From NCBI RefSeq assembly GCF_017873095.1, contig NZ_JAGGJU010000004.1, positions 310,001 to 374,000 of the forward strand: DNA of 64,000 bases, written 5' to 3'. The first letter of the stretch is position 1. Every line of letters starts with the position of its first letter. This document shows positions 28,950 to 38,237 of the stretch, in pieces. The DNA is from Heterorhizobium halophytocola (GTDB lineage: Bacteria > Pseudomonadota > Alphaproteobacteria > Rhizobiales > Rhizobiaceae). Under the pieces are notes generated by a model, which was not told where the DNA came from, made no database searches, and saw only the letters and a program-made list of their open reading frames with translations. The translations under genes were made by a program, and so were the position numbers.

Positions 28950-29644
28950 CAGAGCGCCGTCCGTATCGCATCGACGATGCGCGACACCGTCTGACTGCCG
29001 TCATGCTCGGCCTTGCGGGCCCGGACAAGGCAGGCTTCCGATTTCAGGATCACGCCGTCCTTGAGGATCTTCAGGTGATTGGCCTTCAGCGTCGAGCCGG
29101 TGGAGGTGATGTCGACGATGATGTCGGCCTGGCCGGCGGCAGGCGCGCCCTCCGTCGCGCCCAGGCTCTCGACGATGCGGTAGAGCTGGATGCCGTGCTG
29201 GCGGGAGAAATGCTGCTGGGTCAGGCGCCAGTATTTGGTGGCAATCGTCAGGCGCCGGCCGTGACGGCTGCGAAAATCGGCAGCGACATCGCCGAGGTCT
29301 GCCATGCTGTCGACGTCGAGCCAGATATCCGGGACGGCGACGACGACATCGGCATGGCCGAAGCCGAGCCGGGCGCAGAATTCGACCCGGGCATCGGCGT
29401 CGGCCAGCCCTTCGCGGACCAGATCCTCACCGGTGACGCCGAAATCGACGGTGCCATTGCCGATCTCGCGGGAGATTTCCGAGGCCGACAGGAAGGCGAT
29501 CTCGATATCGTCGGCGCCTTCGACGCGGCCGCGATAGGAGCGGTCATTGCCGACGGCCTCGATCTTCAGCCCGGCCTTTTCGAAAATCCCGGAGGCGGCT
29601 TCCTTCATGCGTCCCTTGGAGGGCAGTGCGATGGTGATCGTCAT
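28949..29644 (-). CDS. hisG: ATP phosphoribosyltransferase, short form (HisG)
   Basis: The first enzyme of histidine synthesis. At 231 residues it lacks the C-terminal regulatory domain of the long form and needs HisZ as partner. Recognisable are [13 protein letters not shown] at the start, [23 protein letters not shown], and the phosphoribosyl-pyrophosphate binding segment [16 protein letters not shown]. The start overlaps the hisZ stop by four bases (ATGA). The hetero-octameric HisGZ enzyme is the likely target of histidine feedback. Confidence 0.96.
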   Translation of the reverse strand: MTITIALPSKGRMKEAASGIFEKAGLKIEAVGNDRSYRGRVEGADDIEIAFLSASEISREIGNGTVDFGVTGEDLVREGLADADARVEFCARLGFGHADVVVAVPDIWLDVDSMADLGDVAADFRSRHGRRLTIATKYWRLTQQHFSRQHGIQLYRIVESLGATEGAPAAGQADIIVDITSTGSTLKANHLKILKDGVILKSEACLVRARKAEHDGSQTVSRIVDAIRTAL

Positions 29645-30765
29645 GCGGATGTCCTCGCAGCCTCGATCCGGTCGAGCCAGATGGAAAAGCCGACGGCCGG
29701 AATATGGCTTTCGGCACCGAGCAGGGTCAGCAACCGGTCAAAGCGGCCACCGCCGACCAGCACCGCCTGATCGTCATCCGCGTCGAGGATCTCGAAGACC
29801 AGGCCGGTATAATAGTCGAGCGGACGGCCGAAGGCGGCCCTGTAGGTGATGGTGGAAAGGTCGATGCCGAGATTGGCAAGGGCCGCCACCCGTTCGTCGA
29901 AGCGCGAGACGGCGCCGCCGAGCTTGAGGCCGGCCGCGTCGGCAAAACCGACCAACGCCGAGGACGCCTCGTCCAGCGGCAGTTCGAGCGACAGGAATTC
30001 CTGCAGCAGCGACAGCGTGCGTTCGTCAAGCCGCGTCGCCGCCAGGATCAGCTTCTCCTTCAGCCGCGCGGCGATTTCCGCCGGCGCGCGGCTGGCATTG
30101 GTGGAGTAGCCGGTCGCATGCATGGTCTCGTCGATATGGGCGATCAGCGCGGCGTCATCCCCCGAAGCCACCAGCGAGGCGACCTTGAAGTCCAGCCCGT
30201 CGACCGGATGGGCGGTGGCCAGATCCTGCAGCAGTTGTGCGAGGCGGTCGGCATTGCCGAAACTCTGGATCAACCGCTTGCGCCATCCGGCCGGCAGGCC
30301 GAGCGCATTGACCACCGCTTCGAACACGGCCTGGTCGCCAAGCGTGACGGCCAGTCTGCGGCCGGGCAGCACGCGATCGAGCACGGCAATGGCATCGCCG
30401 ATCACCCGCGCATCGGCACCGGCCGTTGCCGTATCACCGAGATCCTCGATGCCCGCCTGGTAGAATTCGTTCTCGCCTTCGCGGCGTTGCCGGAAGACCT
30501 CGCCAAGATAGGCATAGCGCTTGGGCGTGCCGGTGGCGGTCTGGATGTGACGCAGGCAGACGGGGATGGTGAATTCGGGGCGCAGGCAAAGGCTTTCGCC
30601 GCGCTCGTTTTCGGTGAGAAAGATCCGCCGGCGCAGATCCTCGCCCGCCATGTCCAGAAACGGCTCGGCCGGCTGGATCACCGGCGTATCGACACGGGTC
30701 GTGCGGCGGTTGGCAAACTCTGCCAGAATGTCACCGGTGAAGTCCGGCATGTCGATCATGGGCAT
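29641..30765 (-). CDS. hisZ: ATP phosphoribosyltransferase regulatory subunit HisZ
   Basis: A 374-residue catalytically inactive paralogue of histidyl-tRNA synthetase that activates short HisG and mediates histidine feedback. Class II synthetase traces are visible: [15 protein letters not shown] (motif 2 region) and [23 protein letters not shown]; the C-terminal anticodon domain of HisS is missing. It overlaps hisG by four bases. The true hisS lies about 0.8 kb away on the same strand, with a VOC gene between. Confidence 0.95.
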   Translation of the reverse strand: MPMIDMPDFTGDILAEFANRRTTRVDTPVIQPAEPFLDMAGEDLRRRIFLTENERGESLCLRPEFTIPVCLRHIQTATGTPKRYAYLGEVFRQRREGENEFYQAGIEDLGDTATAGADARVIGDAIAVLDRVLPGRRLAVTLGDQAVFEAVVNALGLPAGWRKRLIQSFGNADRLAQLLQDLATAHPVDGLDFKVASLVASGDDAALIAHIDETMHATGYSTNASRAPAEIAARLKEKLILAATRLDERTLSLLQEFLSLELPLDEASSALVGFADAAGLKLGGAVSRFDERVAALANLGIDLSTITYRAAFGRPLDYYTGLVFEILDADDDQAVLVGGGRFDRLLTLLGAESHIPAVGFSIWLDRIEAARTSA

Positions 30766-30975
30766 GAACTATCCCGACGTCTTTTTCTCGATAGGCTTCG
30801 GGACGAAGCGAACACCACCCTTTGGCGGCCATGTCAACGACTGGTGTCGTTCCGGCGGCATTTTTATCGGAATGCGGGCGCGGTTCGCACCGTCGCCCAT
30901 ACCCGGGATTGCCGCACGGCATTCGCTCCTGAGCCCGGAGGAATTCCCGATCCATCCGCCTGCTGCATAGGCCCG

Positions 30976-31383
30976 TCAGGTGGCGGCAAGCATCTGCCTG
31001 TCCTCCTCGGTTCTGCTCATGATCGAGAGCTGCATGAATTCGATCCGGTTGCCGAACGGATCGAAGGCGTGGAAACGTTCATAGTCCCCGACGATGTCGG
31101 CGGCCGCGACTTCGTGGCCGGCATTGCGGATCTGCTCCATCATGCTTTTCAGTTCCTCGACGAGAAAGGCCGGATGAGCCTTGCGCGACGGCCTGAACTC
31201 CTCCTCGACACCCAGATGGATCTTGACATTGCCGACGGCGAACCAACACCCTCCGCGCGCCTTCAGATTATCGGGCTTTTCCACCTCGGGTATGCCGAGA
31301 AGCCCCTCGTAGAAGGCGCGGGCCTTGTCTTCGCCGCCCACCGGCATGGCAAGCTGGACATGATCGATCGCTAGCAGAGACAT
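30976..31383 (-). CDS. VOC family (glyoxalase/dioxygenase-like) protein
   Basis: A 135-residue single-module vicinal-oxygen-chelate protein. Metal-ligand positions are suggested by IDHVQLAMP (His8), VKIHLGVEE and FDPFGNRIEFMQL (Glu in the last strand). The family includes glyoxalase I, fosfomycin and bleomycin resistance proteins and dioxygenases; the sequence does not single one out. It lies between hisZ and hisS on the same strand, about 160 bases after hisS ends. Any link to histidine metabolism is only positional. Confidence 0.85.
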   Translation of the reverse strand: MSLLAIDHVQLAMPVGGEDKARAFYEGLLGIPEVEKPDNLKARGGCWFAVGNVKIHLGVEEEFRPSRKAHPAFLVEELKSMMEQIRNAGHEVAAADIVGDYERFHAFDPFGNRIEFMQLSIMSRTEEDRQMLAAT

Positions 31384-31545
31384 CCCCCGGCCCTCCTGTT
31401 TTCACCAGTATCGGTTAGAAACAGGACGCCGGGGCGGGCCAAAGGTTCCCGTATCGGGCGAAATCGCGATGGCCGACGGCAACCGGCAGTATGCGCAACA
31501 TGCCGATTGGATCTGCGAGCAGGGGCGCCCGCCCGGAGACGACGA

Positions 31546-33063
31546 TTACGGTGCCCGGCGGCGATCTTCCGCATGAGCCTCGAGAATCTCCCGCACCTTG
31601 GCAACGAGGTCGGCTTCGGCAACTTCTACCTGCGCCACCCGCGCCTCGCGCCAGGCGGCATTGTCCTCGATCTCGCCGGACAAGCGCTTGCCCTCGATCA
31701 GGTCCTTCAACTGAACCACGCCCTTTTCGCGCTCGTCGCCACCCTGGATGATGGCGATCGGGCAGTCACGCCGGTCGGCATATTTCAGCTGGTTCCCGAA
31801 CTTCTTCCAGTTGCCCTGGTACATCTCGGCCCGGATACCCTCGGCACGCAGCGCCTGGGTGAAGCGCTGGTATCTGCCCATGCTGTCGACATCGCCGTCC
31901 ATGACGGTGATCAGCACCGGCGCGACCACCTCGTCGGCGCCGAGCTTGCCGAGGTTCTTCAACGCCGTCATCAGGCGCGAGACGCCGATGGAAAACCCGG
32001 TTGCCGGCACCGGCTGCCCCATGAAGCGCGACACGAGACCATCATAACGCCCGCCGCCGCCGACCGAACCGAAGACGACCTTCTCGCCCTTCTCGTTGGT
32101 GACGTCGAAGAGGAGTTCGGCTTCGAACACGGGGCCGGTGTAATATTCCAGACCGCGCACGACCGACGGGTCGATCTTGATGCGAGTGGCATCGTAGCCG
32201 GCGCTGACGGCGAGGCTGCCGATCATGTTCAGCTCCTCGACGCCTTCGCCGCCCTTGGCTGTACCGGCCACAAGAGACGCCAGTGCCTCGGCGCTCTTGG
32301 CGTAGTCCTCGATTCCGACAAAGAACAGCACCTTTTCGATCTGTTCCCCGTTCAGCCCGGCACCCTTGGTAAAGTCACCGCTCTCATCCTTGCGGCCCTC
32401 GCCGAGCAGCAGCTTCACGCCGTCCGGACCGAACTTGTCGAGCTTGTCGATGGCGCGCAGGACGTTCAGGCGCTGGCCGGCATTGTCTTCGCCGCCGAGA
32501 CCGATCGCCTCCATCACACCGTCGAGAACCTTGCGGTTGTTGACCCGGATCACATAGTCGCCGCGCGCAATGCCGAGGGCTTCCATGGTGTCGGCCATCA
32601 TCATGCACATCTCGGCATCCGCCTGGACACCCGGCGCGCCGACGGTGTCGGCGTCGAACTGCATGAACTGGCGGAAACGGCCCGGGCCCGGCTTCTCGTT
32701 GCGGAAGACATAGCCGGCGCGATAGGTGCGGTAGGGCAGCTGGATCTCGTTGAAATTCTCCGCCACATGACGGGCGAGCGGCGCCGTCAGGTCATAGCGC
32801 AGGCTCATCCACTGGTCGTCGTCATCCTGCAGGGAGAAGACGCCCTCGTTCGGCCGGTCGCTGTCGGGCAGGAACTTGCCGAGCGCATCGGTATATTCAA
32901 ACAGCGGGGTCTCGACCGGGTCGAAACCGTAGCGCTCGTAGACCTCGCGGATCTTCGCGGTCATCTCGTTGACGGCGCGGATGTCGTGGGCCTCGCGATC
33001 GACGAAACCGCGCGGCAGGCGGGCCTTGAGTTTCTGCGGCTTCTTCTTGGTCTTGTCGCTCAT
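31546..33063 (-). CDS. hisS: Histidyl-tRNA synthetase
   Basis: A class II synthetase of 505 residues that charges tRNA-His. Visible are [18 protein letters not shown] motif 2 context ([14 protein letters not shown]), [20 protein letters not shown], the histidine-binding segments [12 protein letters not shown] and GGRYDGL, and motif 3 [11 protein letters not shown]. The N-terminal segment [20 protein letters not shown] is basic. It is about 500 residues, longer than the E. coli enzyme, as in other alphaproteobacteria. It is divergent from the toxin-antitoxin pair. Confidence 0.97.
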   Translation of the reverse strand: MSDKTKKKPQKLKARLPRGFVDREAHDIRAVNEMTAKIREVYERYGFDPVETPLFEYTDALGKFLPDSDRPNEGVFSLQDDDDQWMSLRYDLTAPLARHVAENFNEIQLPYRTYRAGYVFRNEKPGPGRFRQFMQFDADTVGAPGVQADAEMCMMMADTMEALGIARGDYVIRVNNRKVLDGVMEAIGLGGEDNAGQRLNVLRAIDKLDKFGPDGVKLLLGEGRKDESGDFTKGAGLNGEQIEKVLFFVGIEDYAKSAEALASLVAGTAKGGEGVEELNMIGSLAVSAGYDATRIKIDPSVVRGLEYYTGPVFEAELLFDVTNEKGEKVVFGSVGGGGRYDGLVSRFMGQPVPATGFSIGVSRLMTALKNLGKLGADEVVAPVLITVMDGDVDSMGRYQRFTQALRAEGIRAEMYQGNWKKFGNQLKYADRRDCPIAIIQGGDEREKGVVQLKDLIEGKRLSGEIEDNAAWREARVAQVEVAEADLVAKVREILEAHAEDRRRAP

Positions 33064-33201
33064 GTCGGGAACCGGGATTTCTTCTGATTTTCAGGGATTG
33101 CCGGTGTCTTAGAGGATCGGGCTTTTCGCGGCAAGGGTGAAGGCTTCCGGGCGGCGGGCGGCAATGGTATATTCACCGCGGTTCTTTCCAGGGACAAGAC
33201 C

Positions 33202-33429
33202 ATGAACAAGCGCGTCACCATCGAAATGCCTGACGACATGCACCGTCTCATCCTCAAATATGCCGAGGAAGCGGGCAAGGCACCCGATGCCTATATGCTC
33301 GACATCCTCGAAGAACGGCTGGAGGACGCCTATTTCGTCAAACGTGCCGAGGAGGCGCTCGACGCGATCGAACGCGGGGAAAGCCGGATCGTCAGCGGCG
33401 AAGAGTTCTGGCGTGGCCTGGACGATTGA
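33202..33429 (+). CDS. RelB/ParD-like ribbon-helix-helix antitoxin
   Basis: A 75-residue acidic protein. The N-terminal MNKRVTIEMPDDMHRLILKYAEEAGKAPDAYMLDILEERLED fits a ribbon-helix-helix DNA-binding fold; the C-terminal acidic tail AIERGESRIVSGEEFWRGLDD is the usual toxin-wrapping part. It overlaps the toxin gene by 17 bases, toxin second, as in relBE/parDE operons. Such antitoxins also repress their own promoter, which here would lie in the 138-base gap shared with hisS. Confidence 0.85.
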   Translation: MNKRVTIEMPDDMHRLILKYAEEAGKAPDAYMLDILEERLEDAYFVKRAEEALDAIERGESRIVSGEEFWRGLDD

Positions 33430-33682
33430 GTATAACCGCGCAGCTCGAAAGCATGTGGCCAAACTGGACCCGCAAACACGCAAACGGATCCGGACATTCC
33501 TTGAGCAGCGGCTGGCATCCCTCACCAACCCGCGGCAAATCGGTCGTGCGCTGGAAGGGGTCGAGCGCGGGCATCTGTGGCGCTACCGGGTTGGCGACTA
33601 CCGGATCATCTGCGATATCCAGGACGCGCGTGTCGTCGTTCTCGTCATCGAGATCGGCCACCGTTCCCAGGTCTATCGCTGA
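33413..33682 (+). CDS. RelE/ParE family toxin
   Basis: An 89-residue RelE-superfamily toxin. Diagnostic are the N-terminal strand WTIEYNRAARKHVAKLD, a helical region ending LASLTNPRQIGRAL, and the core sheet WRYRVGDYRIICDIQDARVVVLVIEIGHRSQVY. The arginines in YRVGDYRII and the terminal GHRSQVY resemble RelE-type ribosome-dependent nucleases, so I favour RelE over ParE. The start is a GTG within the antitoxin end; no ATG fits. The gene ends three bases before the next start. Confidence 0.86.
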   Translation: MAWTIEYNRAARKHVAKLDPQTRKRIRTFLEQRLASLTNPRQIGRALEGVERGHLWRYRVGDYRIICDIQDARVVVLVIEIGHRSQVYR

Positions 33683-33685
33683 GCC

Positions 33686-34441
33686 ATGATCCTCGAAGCA
33701 CTCAACTACGCCGCCACCTGGCCGCTGACCGGTCCCGACAGCCGGCGTGCGATCCGCGCCTCCGTCAATCTCTGCGCACGGGCCGGGCGCTGCGCGCGGG
33801 ACTGGGCCGATCACGAAGAGAAGACCAAGACGGCCATCCTGCAGGCGGCGGCGCGCTGCCGGCAGAAGCGTACGGCCGTGGTCCTCGGCTCCGGCCTGTT
33901 GCGGGATGTGCCCATCGTCGAACTTGCCCGCCTGTTCGACACCGTTGTCCTGGTCGATCTCGTGCATCTGGCAAGCGTGCGGGCCTGGCTGATGCTGAAA
34001 CGCCTGCGGCATGTGCGGCTGATCGAGCGCGACCTTTCCGGTTACGCGGCGCTGACAACCGGCGACACTCCGGAGCCGCTCGGCTTCCTGCGCCAGGTGC
34101 CCTATCTCGACCTCGTCGTTTCGGCCAACCTGCTGTCGCAGATCGCCACAGGTACGAAACGGCGGCTGGAAGCCGATCCGGCAGGCGGCCAGCCGGATAC
34201 TGTCATCCCGGCTCTTGTCGCGGCGCATCTCGATGCCCTTGCCGCAGTTCCCGCCTCCACCTGCCTCGTCACCGATATCGGCTACCGCGTGGTCGATCGC
34301 GGCGGCAAGATGCATGAAGAGGTCGACCTGATGCGCGGCGCAATCCTGCCGCCAGAGCGGGCCGAATGGGACTGGCCGGTCGTGCCCTTCGGCGAGGAGA
34401 GCCCCGACTACCAGGTCGTTCATCGCGTCATCGTGATCTGA
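33686..34441 (+). CDS. Unrecognised protein with Rossmann-like N-half
   Basis: A 251-residue soluble protein I cannot name. Residues about 64-90 (AVVLGSGLLRDVPIVELARLF then VVLVDLVH) look like the glycine loop and second strand of a SAM- or nucleotide-binding Rossmann fold, so a methyltransferase-like fold is possible. No catalytic motif such as DPPY or NPPY follows. The C-terminal third has GYRVVDRGGKMHEEVDLMRG. It begins three bases after the toxin stop, so it may be cotranscribed with the toxin-antitoxin pair, although rhizobial relatives may be independent of it. Confidence 0.6.
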   Translation: MILEALNYAATWPLTGPDSRRAIRASVNLCARAGRCARDWADHEEKTKTAILQAAARCRQKRTAVVLGSGLLRDVPIVELARLFDTVVLVDLVHLASVRAWLMLKRLRHVRLIERDLSGYAALTTGDTPEPLGFLRQVPYLDLVVSANLLSQIATGTKRRLEADPAGGQPDTVIPALVAAHLDALAAVPASTCLVTDIGYRVVDRGGKMHEEVDLMRGAILPPERAEWDWPVVPFGEESPDYQVVHRVIVI

Positions 34442-34505
34442 CCGGAGCTTAGCCTGGCTGGAAAGCGCTTTCTTTCGCCGTGATCTGCGCGCAAAACTCA
34501 GCATC

Positions 34506-34895
34506 ATGATCCGGGTTCTTCGCCTCCTCTTTCTGCTTGCAGCCCTTGCCTATGGCGCTGTGCCGATGGCCTCAGCGGCTATGCCGGTGACAGGACACCA
34601 GGGCATTGCGGCGCATGTCATGCCGATGGCAGACGAGGGATTGCAAAGGCTTGCCATGGTGGATTGCGCCCATGAGGCGGCGATGTTGCCAGCTGCCGTC
34701 GAGCACGGTGAAGGCAGCAAGGGGAAACGGCCGGGGCATCTCGCCAGCGGGCATTGCGCCGCCTGCCAGACGCTTGCGGCGGCGATTGCCTTTCCGCAAG
34801 GCTGGCGTTTCGGCCGTTCGCCGAATGCAATCGAGATCATCCGCTTGCTGCAATCCACGCCGCCCACGCCGCCGGATCGCCCGCCCCGCGCCTGA
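34506..34895 (+). CDS. Secreted His/Met/Cys-containing protein, metal-related
   Basis: A 129-residue protein with a signal peptide (MIRVLRLLFLLAALAYGAVPMASA, cleavage near residue 24-25). The mature part carries His, Met and Cys residues typical of periplasmic metal-handling proteins, including HVMPMAD, DCAHEAAM and GHCAACQTL. The tail RLLQSTPPTPPDRPPRA is proline-rich. It resembles DUF2946-type copper-related proteins only loosely. Its close neighbour downstream is a DUF305 protein, also metal-linked, so the two may form an operon. Confidence 0.6.
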   Translation: MIRVLRLLFLLAALAYGAVPMASAAMPVTGHQGIAAHVMPMADEGLQRLAMVDCAHEAAMLPAAVEHGEGSKGKRPGHLASGHCAACQTLAAAIAFPQGWRFGRSPNAIEIIRLLQSTPPTPPDRPPRA

Positions 34896-34958
34896 GGCTT
34901 GCAGACCGGTCCTTCGACCGGAGACGCGACCCATTCCATTCAGACAAAGGACAGTTCC

Positions 34959-35342
34959 ATGACAAAGACCGCAATTCTCGCGGCAGCCCTTGCGCTTGCC
35001 GGTTTCTCCACCGTCACCCTCGCCAATGCGCAGGATGCCAGTCCGCACCAGGATCACGGGACGATGACCATGCCAATGCCGAACGATCAACCATCGTCAA
35101 AGGCTTTCGAAGCGGCGAACATGAAGATGCACAAGGATATGGCCGTGCCGCTGAGCGGCAGGACCGATGTCGATTTCGTCGCCTCGATGATCCCGCACCA
35201 TCAAGGTGCTATCGACATGGCGAAGATCGAGCTCGCATATGGCAAGGATCCGGAGATCCGCAAACTTGCCGAAGAGATCGTCACCGCCCAGCAAGCCGAG
35301 ATCGCGATGATGAAGGCCTGGCTCGCAAGGCAGGCGCAATAA
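34959..35342 (+). CDS. DUF305 (CopM-like) periplasmic protein
   Basis: A 127-residue secreted protein with an N-terminal signal peptide ending near ANAQ (residues 23-26). The DUF305 core is unmistakable: MKMHKDM, then DVDFVASMIPHHQGAIDMAKIEL and a helix LAEEIVTAQQAEIAMMKAWL. The family forms a ferritin-like four-helix bundle and some members, such as CopM, bind copper or silver. The mature N-terminus HQDHGTMTMPMPND is also metal-friendly. AAGGA lies eight bases before the ATG. It follows the His/Met/Cys protein by 63 bases. Confidence 0.85.
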   Translation: MTKTAILAAALALAGFSTVTLANAQDASPHQDHGTMTMPMPNDQPSSKAFEAANMKMHKDMAVPLSGRTDVDFVASMIPHHQGAIDMAKIELAYGKDPEIRKLAEEIVTAQQAEIAMMKAWLARQAQ

Positions 35343-35381
35343 GGCGCGGAAAAACCGGTGGCCGCCGCGTCGACGCGGCGG

Positions 35382-36266
35382 TCACCTCTCGCGGCTGATG
35401 GCGATCAGGGCTTCGGTTGCCCGGCTCGCACGGCGCTCCTTGTGGCGCAGCAGTGTGAAGCGCCGCGTCGGCAAACGGTAATTGGCCTTGACCAGCAGCC
35501 CCTCATGCAGCTGCGATTCCGCGGCAATCCCCGAGACCACGGCCGCACAGGGACCGGCGCGCGTCGCCGACAGCACCGCCTCGTTGGAAGGAAATGTCAG
35601 CACCACCTTGAGATGCTGCAGGTCGATCCCCTCCGCCAGCAGCGCCTGCTCGAAGGCCTGGCGGGTGCCGGACCCGGTCTCGCGCAGCACCCAGGTGGAC
35701 AACAGCAGATCCTTAGGCTTCAGCAGCCGCCCGTCCGCCCAGGCGTGATCCGGCGCCGTGACGATCTGCAACGCATCATCGGCAACCGGCGTGACGCTGA
35801 GCGCGCCGTCATCGACCCTGCCTTCGACGAAGCCGATCTCGGCAATGCCCTCGCGCACCGCATGGGCGACGGAGGCGGTGTTGCCGATCGTCAGCGACAG
35901 GTCGATCCCCGGATAGCGCGCGTGAAACCGCATCAACAGCGGCGGCAACCAGTAGCTCGCCACCGTCTGGCTGGCATGGATCGACAGGCTGCCGCGCTCC
36001 AGCCCGCCCATTTCGGACAGCATCAGCTCGGCCGCCTGGATGCGCGCTACCGTTGCCCGCGCCTCGGCCAGGAAAGCCTGTCCCTCGCCCGTCAGTTCGA
36101 TCCGTCGCCCCACCCGGTTGAACAGCGCGACGCCGTAAAAGGCCTCGAGCTTCTTGATCGACGAACTGACGGCCGAAGGCGTCAGCCGGATCGCCTCGGC
36201 GGCGCGCGTCAGGTGCTCACGTTCGGCCACGGCGACGAAGATGACGAGCTGTTCGATGGTCATCAT
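35382..36266 (-). CDS. LysR-family regulator divergent from yeiH-like gene
   Basis: A 294-residue LysR-type regulator: an N-terminal winged helix-turn-helix (about 3-60, LTRAAEAIRLTPSAVSSSIKKLEAFYGVALFNR) and an effector-binding domain from about residue 90. It is divergent from a YeiH-type transporter gene. In Escherichia coli the LysR gene yeiE lies beside yeiH, so pairing is established for the family. A dyad TCATTC-N9-GAATGA lies between the two genes and is a candidate binding site. The effector is unknown; sulfite or sulfur compounds have been considered for YeiE. Confidence 0.93.
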   Translation of the reverse strand: MMTIEQLVIFVAVAEREHLTRAAEAIRLTPSAVSSSIKKLEAFYGVALFNRVGRRIELTGEGQAFLAEARATVARIQAAELMLSEMGGLERGSLSIHASQTVASYWLPPLLMRFHARYPGIDLSLTIGNTASVAHAVREGIAEIGFVEGRVDDGALSVTPVADDALQIVTAPDHAWADGRLLKPKDLLLSTWVLRETGSGTRQAFEQALLAEGIDLQHLKVVLTFPSNEAVLSATRAGPCAAVVSGIAAESQLHEGLLVKANYRLPTRRFTLLRHKERRASRATEALIAISRER

Positions 36267-36306
36267 GAGAGGAAGAGACTCAAGGCGAAGATCAAGGGAA
36301 GCAATA

Positions 36307-36327
36307 TCATTCGATTTTAGAGAATGA
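36307..36327. promoter_or_regulatory. LysR-type operator candidate in the LysR/yeiH gap
   Basis: Inverted repeat TCATTC and GAATGA separated by nine bases, in an AT-rich divergent intergenic space. This fits the T-N11-A dyads bound by LysR regulators. Confidence 0.55.
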
Positions 36328-36404
36328 AACGTAACATATTATTCGATGGAAGATAAGGCTCAGGGAACCGTATTTTGGGAAGGCAACCTCAAGGCCAGAT
36401 CGAA

Positions 36405-37451
36405 ATGTCCATCGTGTCCCCCATCGCCTCCCCGACGCCGTCCCGTCCCCTCTCGGCCTGCGCCATGCGCATCGCACCCGGTCTCCTGCTCTGTCTAGCG
36501 GTAACGGGCCTTGCCATCGGGCTGGAAACGCTGGAAGAAAATCTGCTCGGAGGCCGCTGGCTGGAAAGCCTGGTGCTGGCGATCATCCTCGGCGCCATGA
36601 TCCGTTCCGGCCTGACGCTATCGCCACGGTTTCACGCGGGCATCGATTTCAGCGCAAAGTTCCTGCTGGAACTCGCGGTCGTGCTGCTCGGCGCATCGAT
36701 CAGCACCGCGACGCTGGAAGAAGCCGGTTTCGGCCTTGTCGGAGGCATTGCAGGGGGTGTGGCCGTCTCGCTCATCGCCAGCTATTTCGTCGGCCGCATG
36801 CTGGGACTTCCGGCCAAGCTTGCCACCCTGGTCGCCTGCGGCAACTCGATCTGCGGCAATTCGGCAATCGCCGCCGCTGCCCCGGTCATCGACGCGCCAT
36901 CGGACGACGTCGCGGCCTCGATCGCCTTCACCGCCGTGCTCGGCGTCATCGCCGTGCTGGTCATGCCGCTGGTCATGGAGCCGCTTGGCATGGACGCTGT
37001 CCAGTATGGCACCTTTGCCGGCATGACCGTCTATGCCGTGCCGCAGGTGCTGGCCGCCACCGCGCCGATCGGGCTGATCAGCGTGCAGACCGGCACTGTG
37101 GTCAAGCTGATCCGCGTGCTCATGCTCGGCCCCGTGCTGCTGGTACTCGGCGTGATCCATGGACGCAGTGGCGGGCATATGTCGCTGCGCCATATCCTGC
37201 CCTGGTTCATCCTCGGCTTTGCCGTGATGATGGGGCTTCGCTCGTTCGACCTGATCCCCGCACTGGCGCTGAAGCCGATCTCGGAAACGTCCAGCGTGCT
37301 GACCATCATCGCCATGGCGGCCCTCGGTCTGTCGGTCGATGTACGCCATGTCGCCAAGGCCGGCGGCCGGGTCATCGCGGCGGCCAGCGTCTCGCTGCTG
37401 CTGCTCTGCGGCATCAGCCTGCTGTTGATCCACTGGCTGCAGGTCGGCTGA
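36405..37451 (+). CDS. YeiH family putative sulfate exporter/transporter (UPF0324)
   Basis: A 348-residue membrane protein with about ten hydrophobic helices. The family segments ESLVLAIILGAMIRSG, FSAKFLLELAVVLLGASIS, VACGNSICGNSAIAAAAPVI and SSVLTIIAMAALGLSVDVRHV are all present. Members are annotated as putative sulfate exporters, but transport has rarely been shown. The start is uncertain: an upstream TTG at 36375 follows closely on a GGGAAGG-like run, while the ATG at 36405 has AAGG ten bases before it. The divergent LysR gene is likely its regulator. Confidence 0.9.
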   Translation: MSIVSPIASPTPSRPLSACAMRIAPGLLLCLAVTGLAIGLETLEENLLGGRWLESLVLAIILGAMIRSGLTLSPRFHAGIDFSAKFLLELAVVLLGASISTATLEEAGFGLVGGIAGGVAVSLIASYFVGRMLGLPAKLATLVACGNSICGNSAIAAAAPVIDAPSDDVAASIAFTAVLGVIAVLVMPLVMEPLGMDAVQYGTFAGMTVYAVPQVLAATAPIGLISVQTGTVVKLIRVLMLGPVLLVLGVIHGRSGGHMSLRHILPWFILGFAVMMGLRSFDLIPALALKPISETSSVLTIIAMAALGLSVDVRHVAKAGGRVIAAASVSLLLLCGISLLLIHWLQVG

Positions 37452-37522
37452 GACTTCGCCTTTTCAAAACCCGCTTTAGGTCCTAGTTTCCCCCGCTGAA
37501 AGACAGCGGGAGGGCGGCAGCC

Positions 37523-38224
37523 ATGACCTTACACCCCATTCGCATGATCGGTTTCGATGCCGACGACACCCTCTGGCAGAACGAGCAGTTCTACCGGCTG
37601 ACGGAAGGGCAGTTCCAGGCACTGCTGACCGATTATGCCGAGGGTGAGCATATCTCCGAGCGTCTGCTCGAGGCAGAGCGGCGCAATCTCGGCCATTATG
37701 GTTTCGGCATCAAGGGTTTTACCCTGTCGATGATCGAGACGGCGCTCGACGTGACCGAGGGCAAGGTGCCCGGCAAGGTGATCGGCGAGATCCTGTCGAT
37801 CGGCCGCAACCTGCTGAGCCATCCGGTCGAGACCATGCCGCATGTCCATGAGGTGCTGGAAGCGCTGGCGGGGCAGTATTATCTGGTGCTGATCACCAAG
37901 GGCGATCTGTTCGACCAGGAGCGCAAGCTGGCGCAATCGGGGCTTGGCGATTTCTTCGACAGCGTCGAGATCGTCTCCGACAAGACCGCCACCACCTATC
38001 GGCGCATCTTCGGCAAGGGCGACGGGCCGGAGCATGCGATGATGGTCGGCAATTCGCTGAAATCGGACATCGTGCCGGCCATCGCCACCGGCGCCTGGGG
38101 CGTCTTCGTGCCGCACGCACTGACCTGGGCGCTGGAGCATGTGGAAAAGCCGACCGAGGCACCGCGGTTCAAGGAGATCGCCCATCTCGGCGAATTCCTG
38201 CCCCTGCTGGACAGTCTCGGCTAA
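37523..38224 (+). CDS. HAD family hydrolase
   Basis: A 233-residue HAD protein with motif I GFDADDTLWQNE (Asp11 and Asp13), motif II LVLITKGD, motif III around the lysine of SDKTATTYRRI, and motif IV MVGNSLKSDIVPA. The DADDTLW form of motif I is seen in a group of unassigned HAD phosphatases. The substrate is unknown. GGGAGG lies before the ATG. It is followed 13 bases later by a Tag-like glycosylase gene. Confidence 0.87.
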   Translation: MTLHPIRMIGFDADDTLWQNEQFYRLTEGQFQALLTDYAEGEHISERLLEAERRNLGHYGFGIKGFTLSMIETALDVTEGKVPGKVIGEILSIGRNLLSHPVETMPHVHEVLEALAGQYYLVLITKGDLFDQERKLAQSGLGDFFDSVEIVSDKTATTYRRIFGKGDGPEHAMMVGNSLKSDIVPAIATGAWGVFVPHALTWALEHVEKPTEAPRFKEIAHLGEFLPLLDSLG

Positions 38225-38237
38225 GGGAAGGCAATCA

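Noticed and set aside
29704..31374. Open frame of about 556 codons opposite hisZ and the VOC gene
   Set aside because: Crosses two real genes and the gap between them; no motif.
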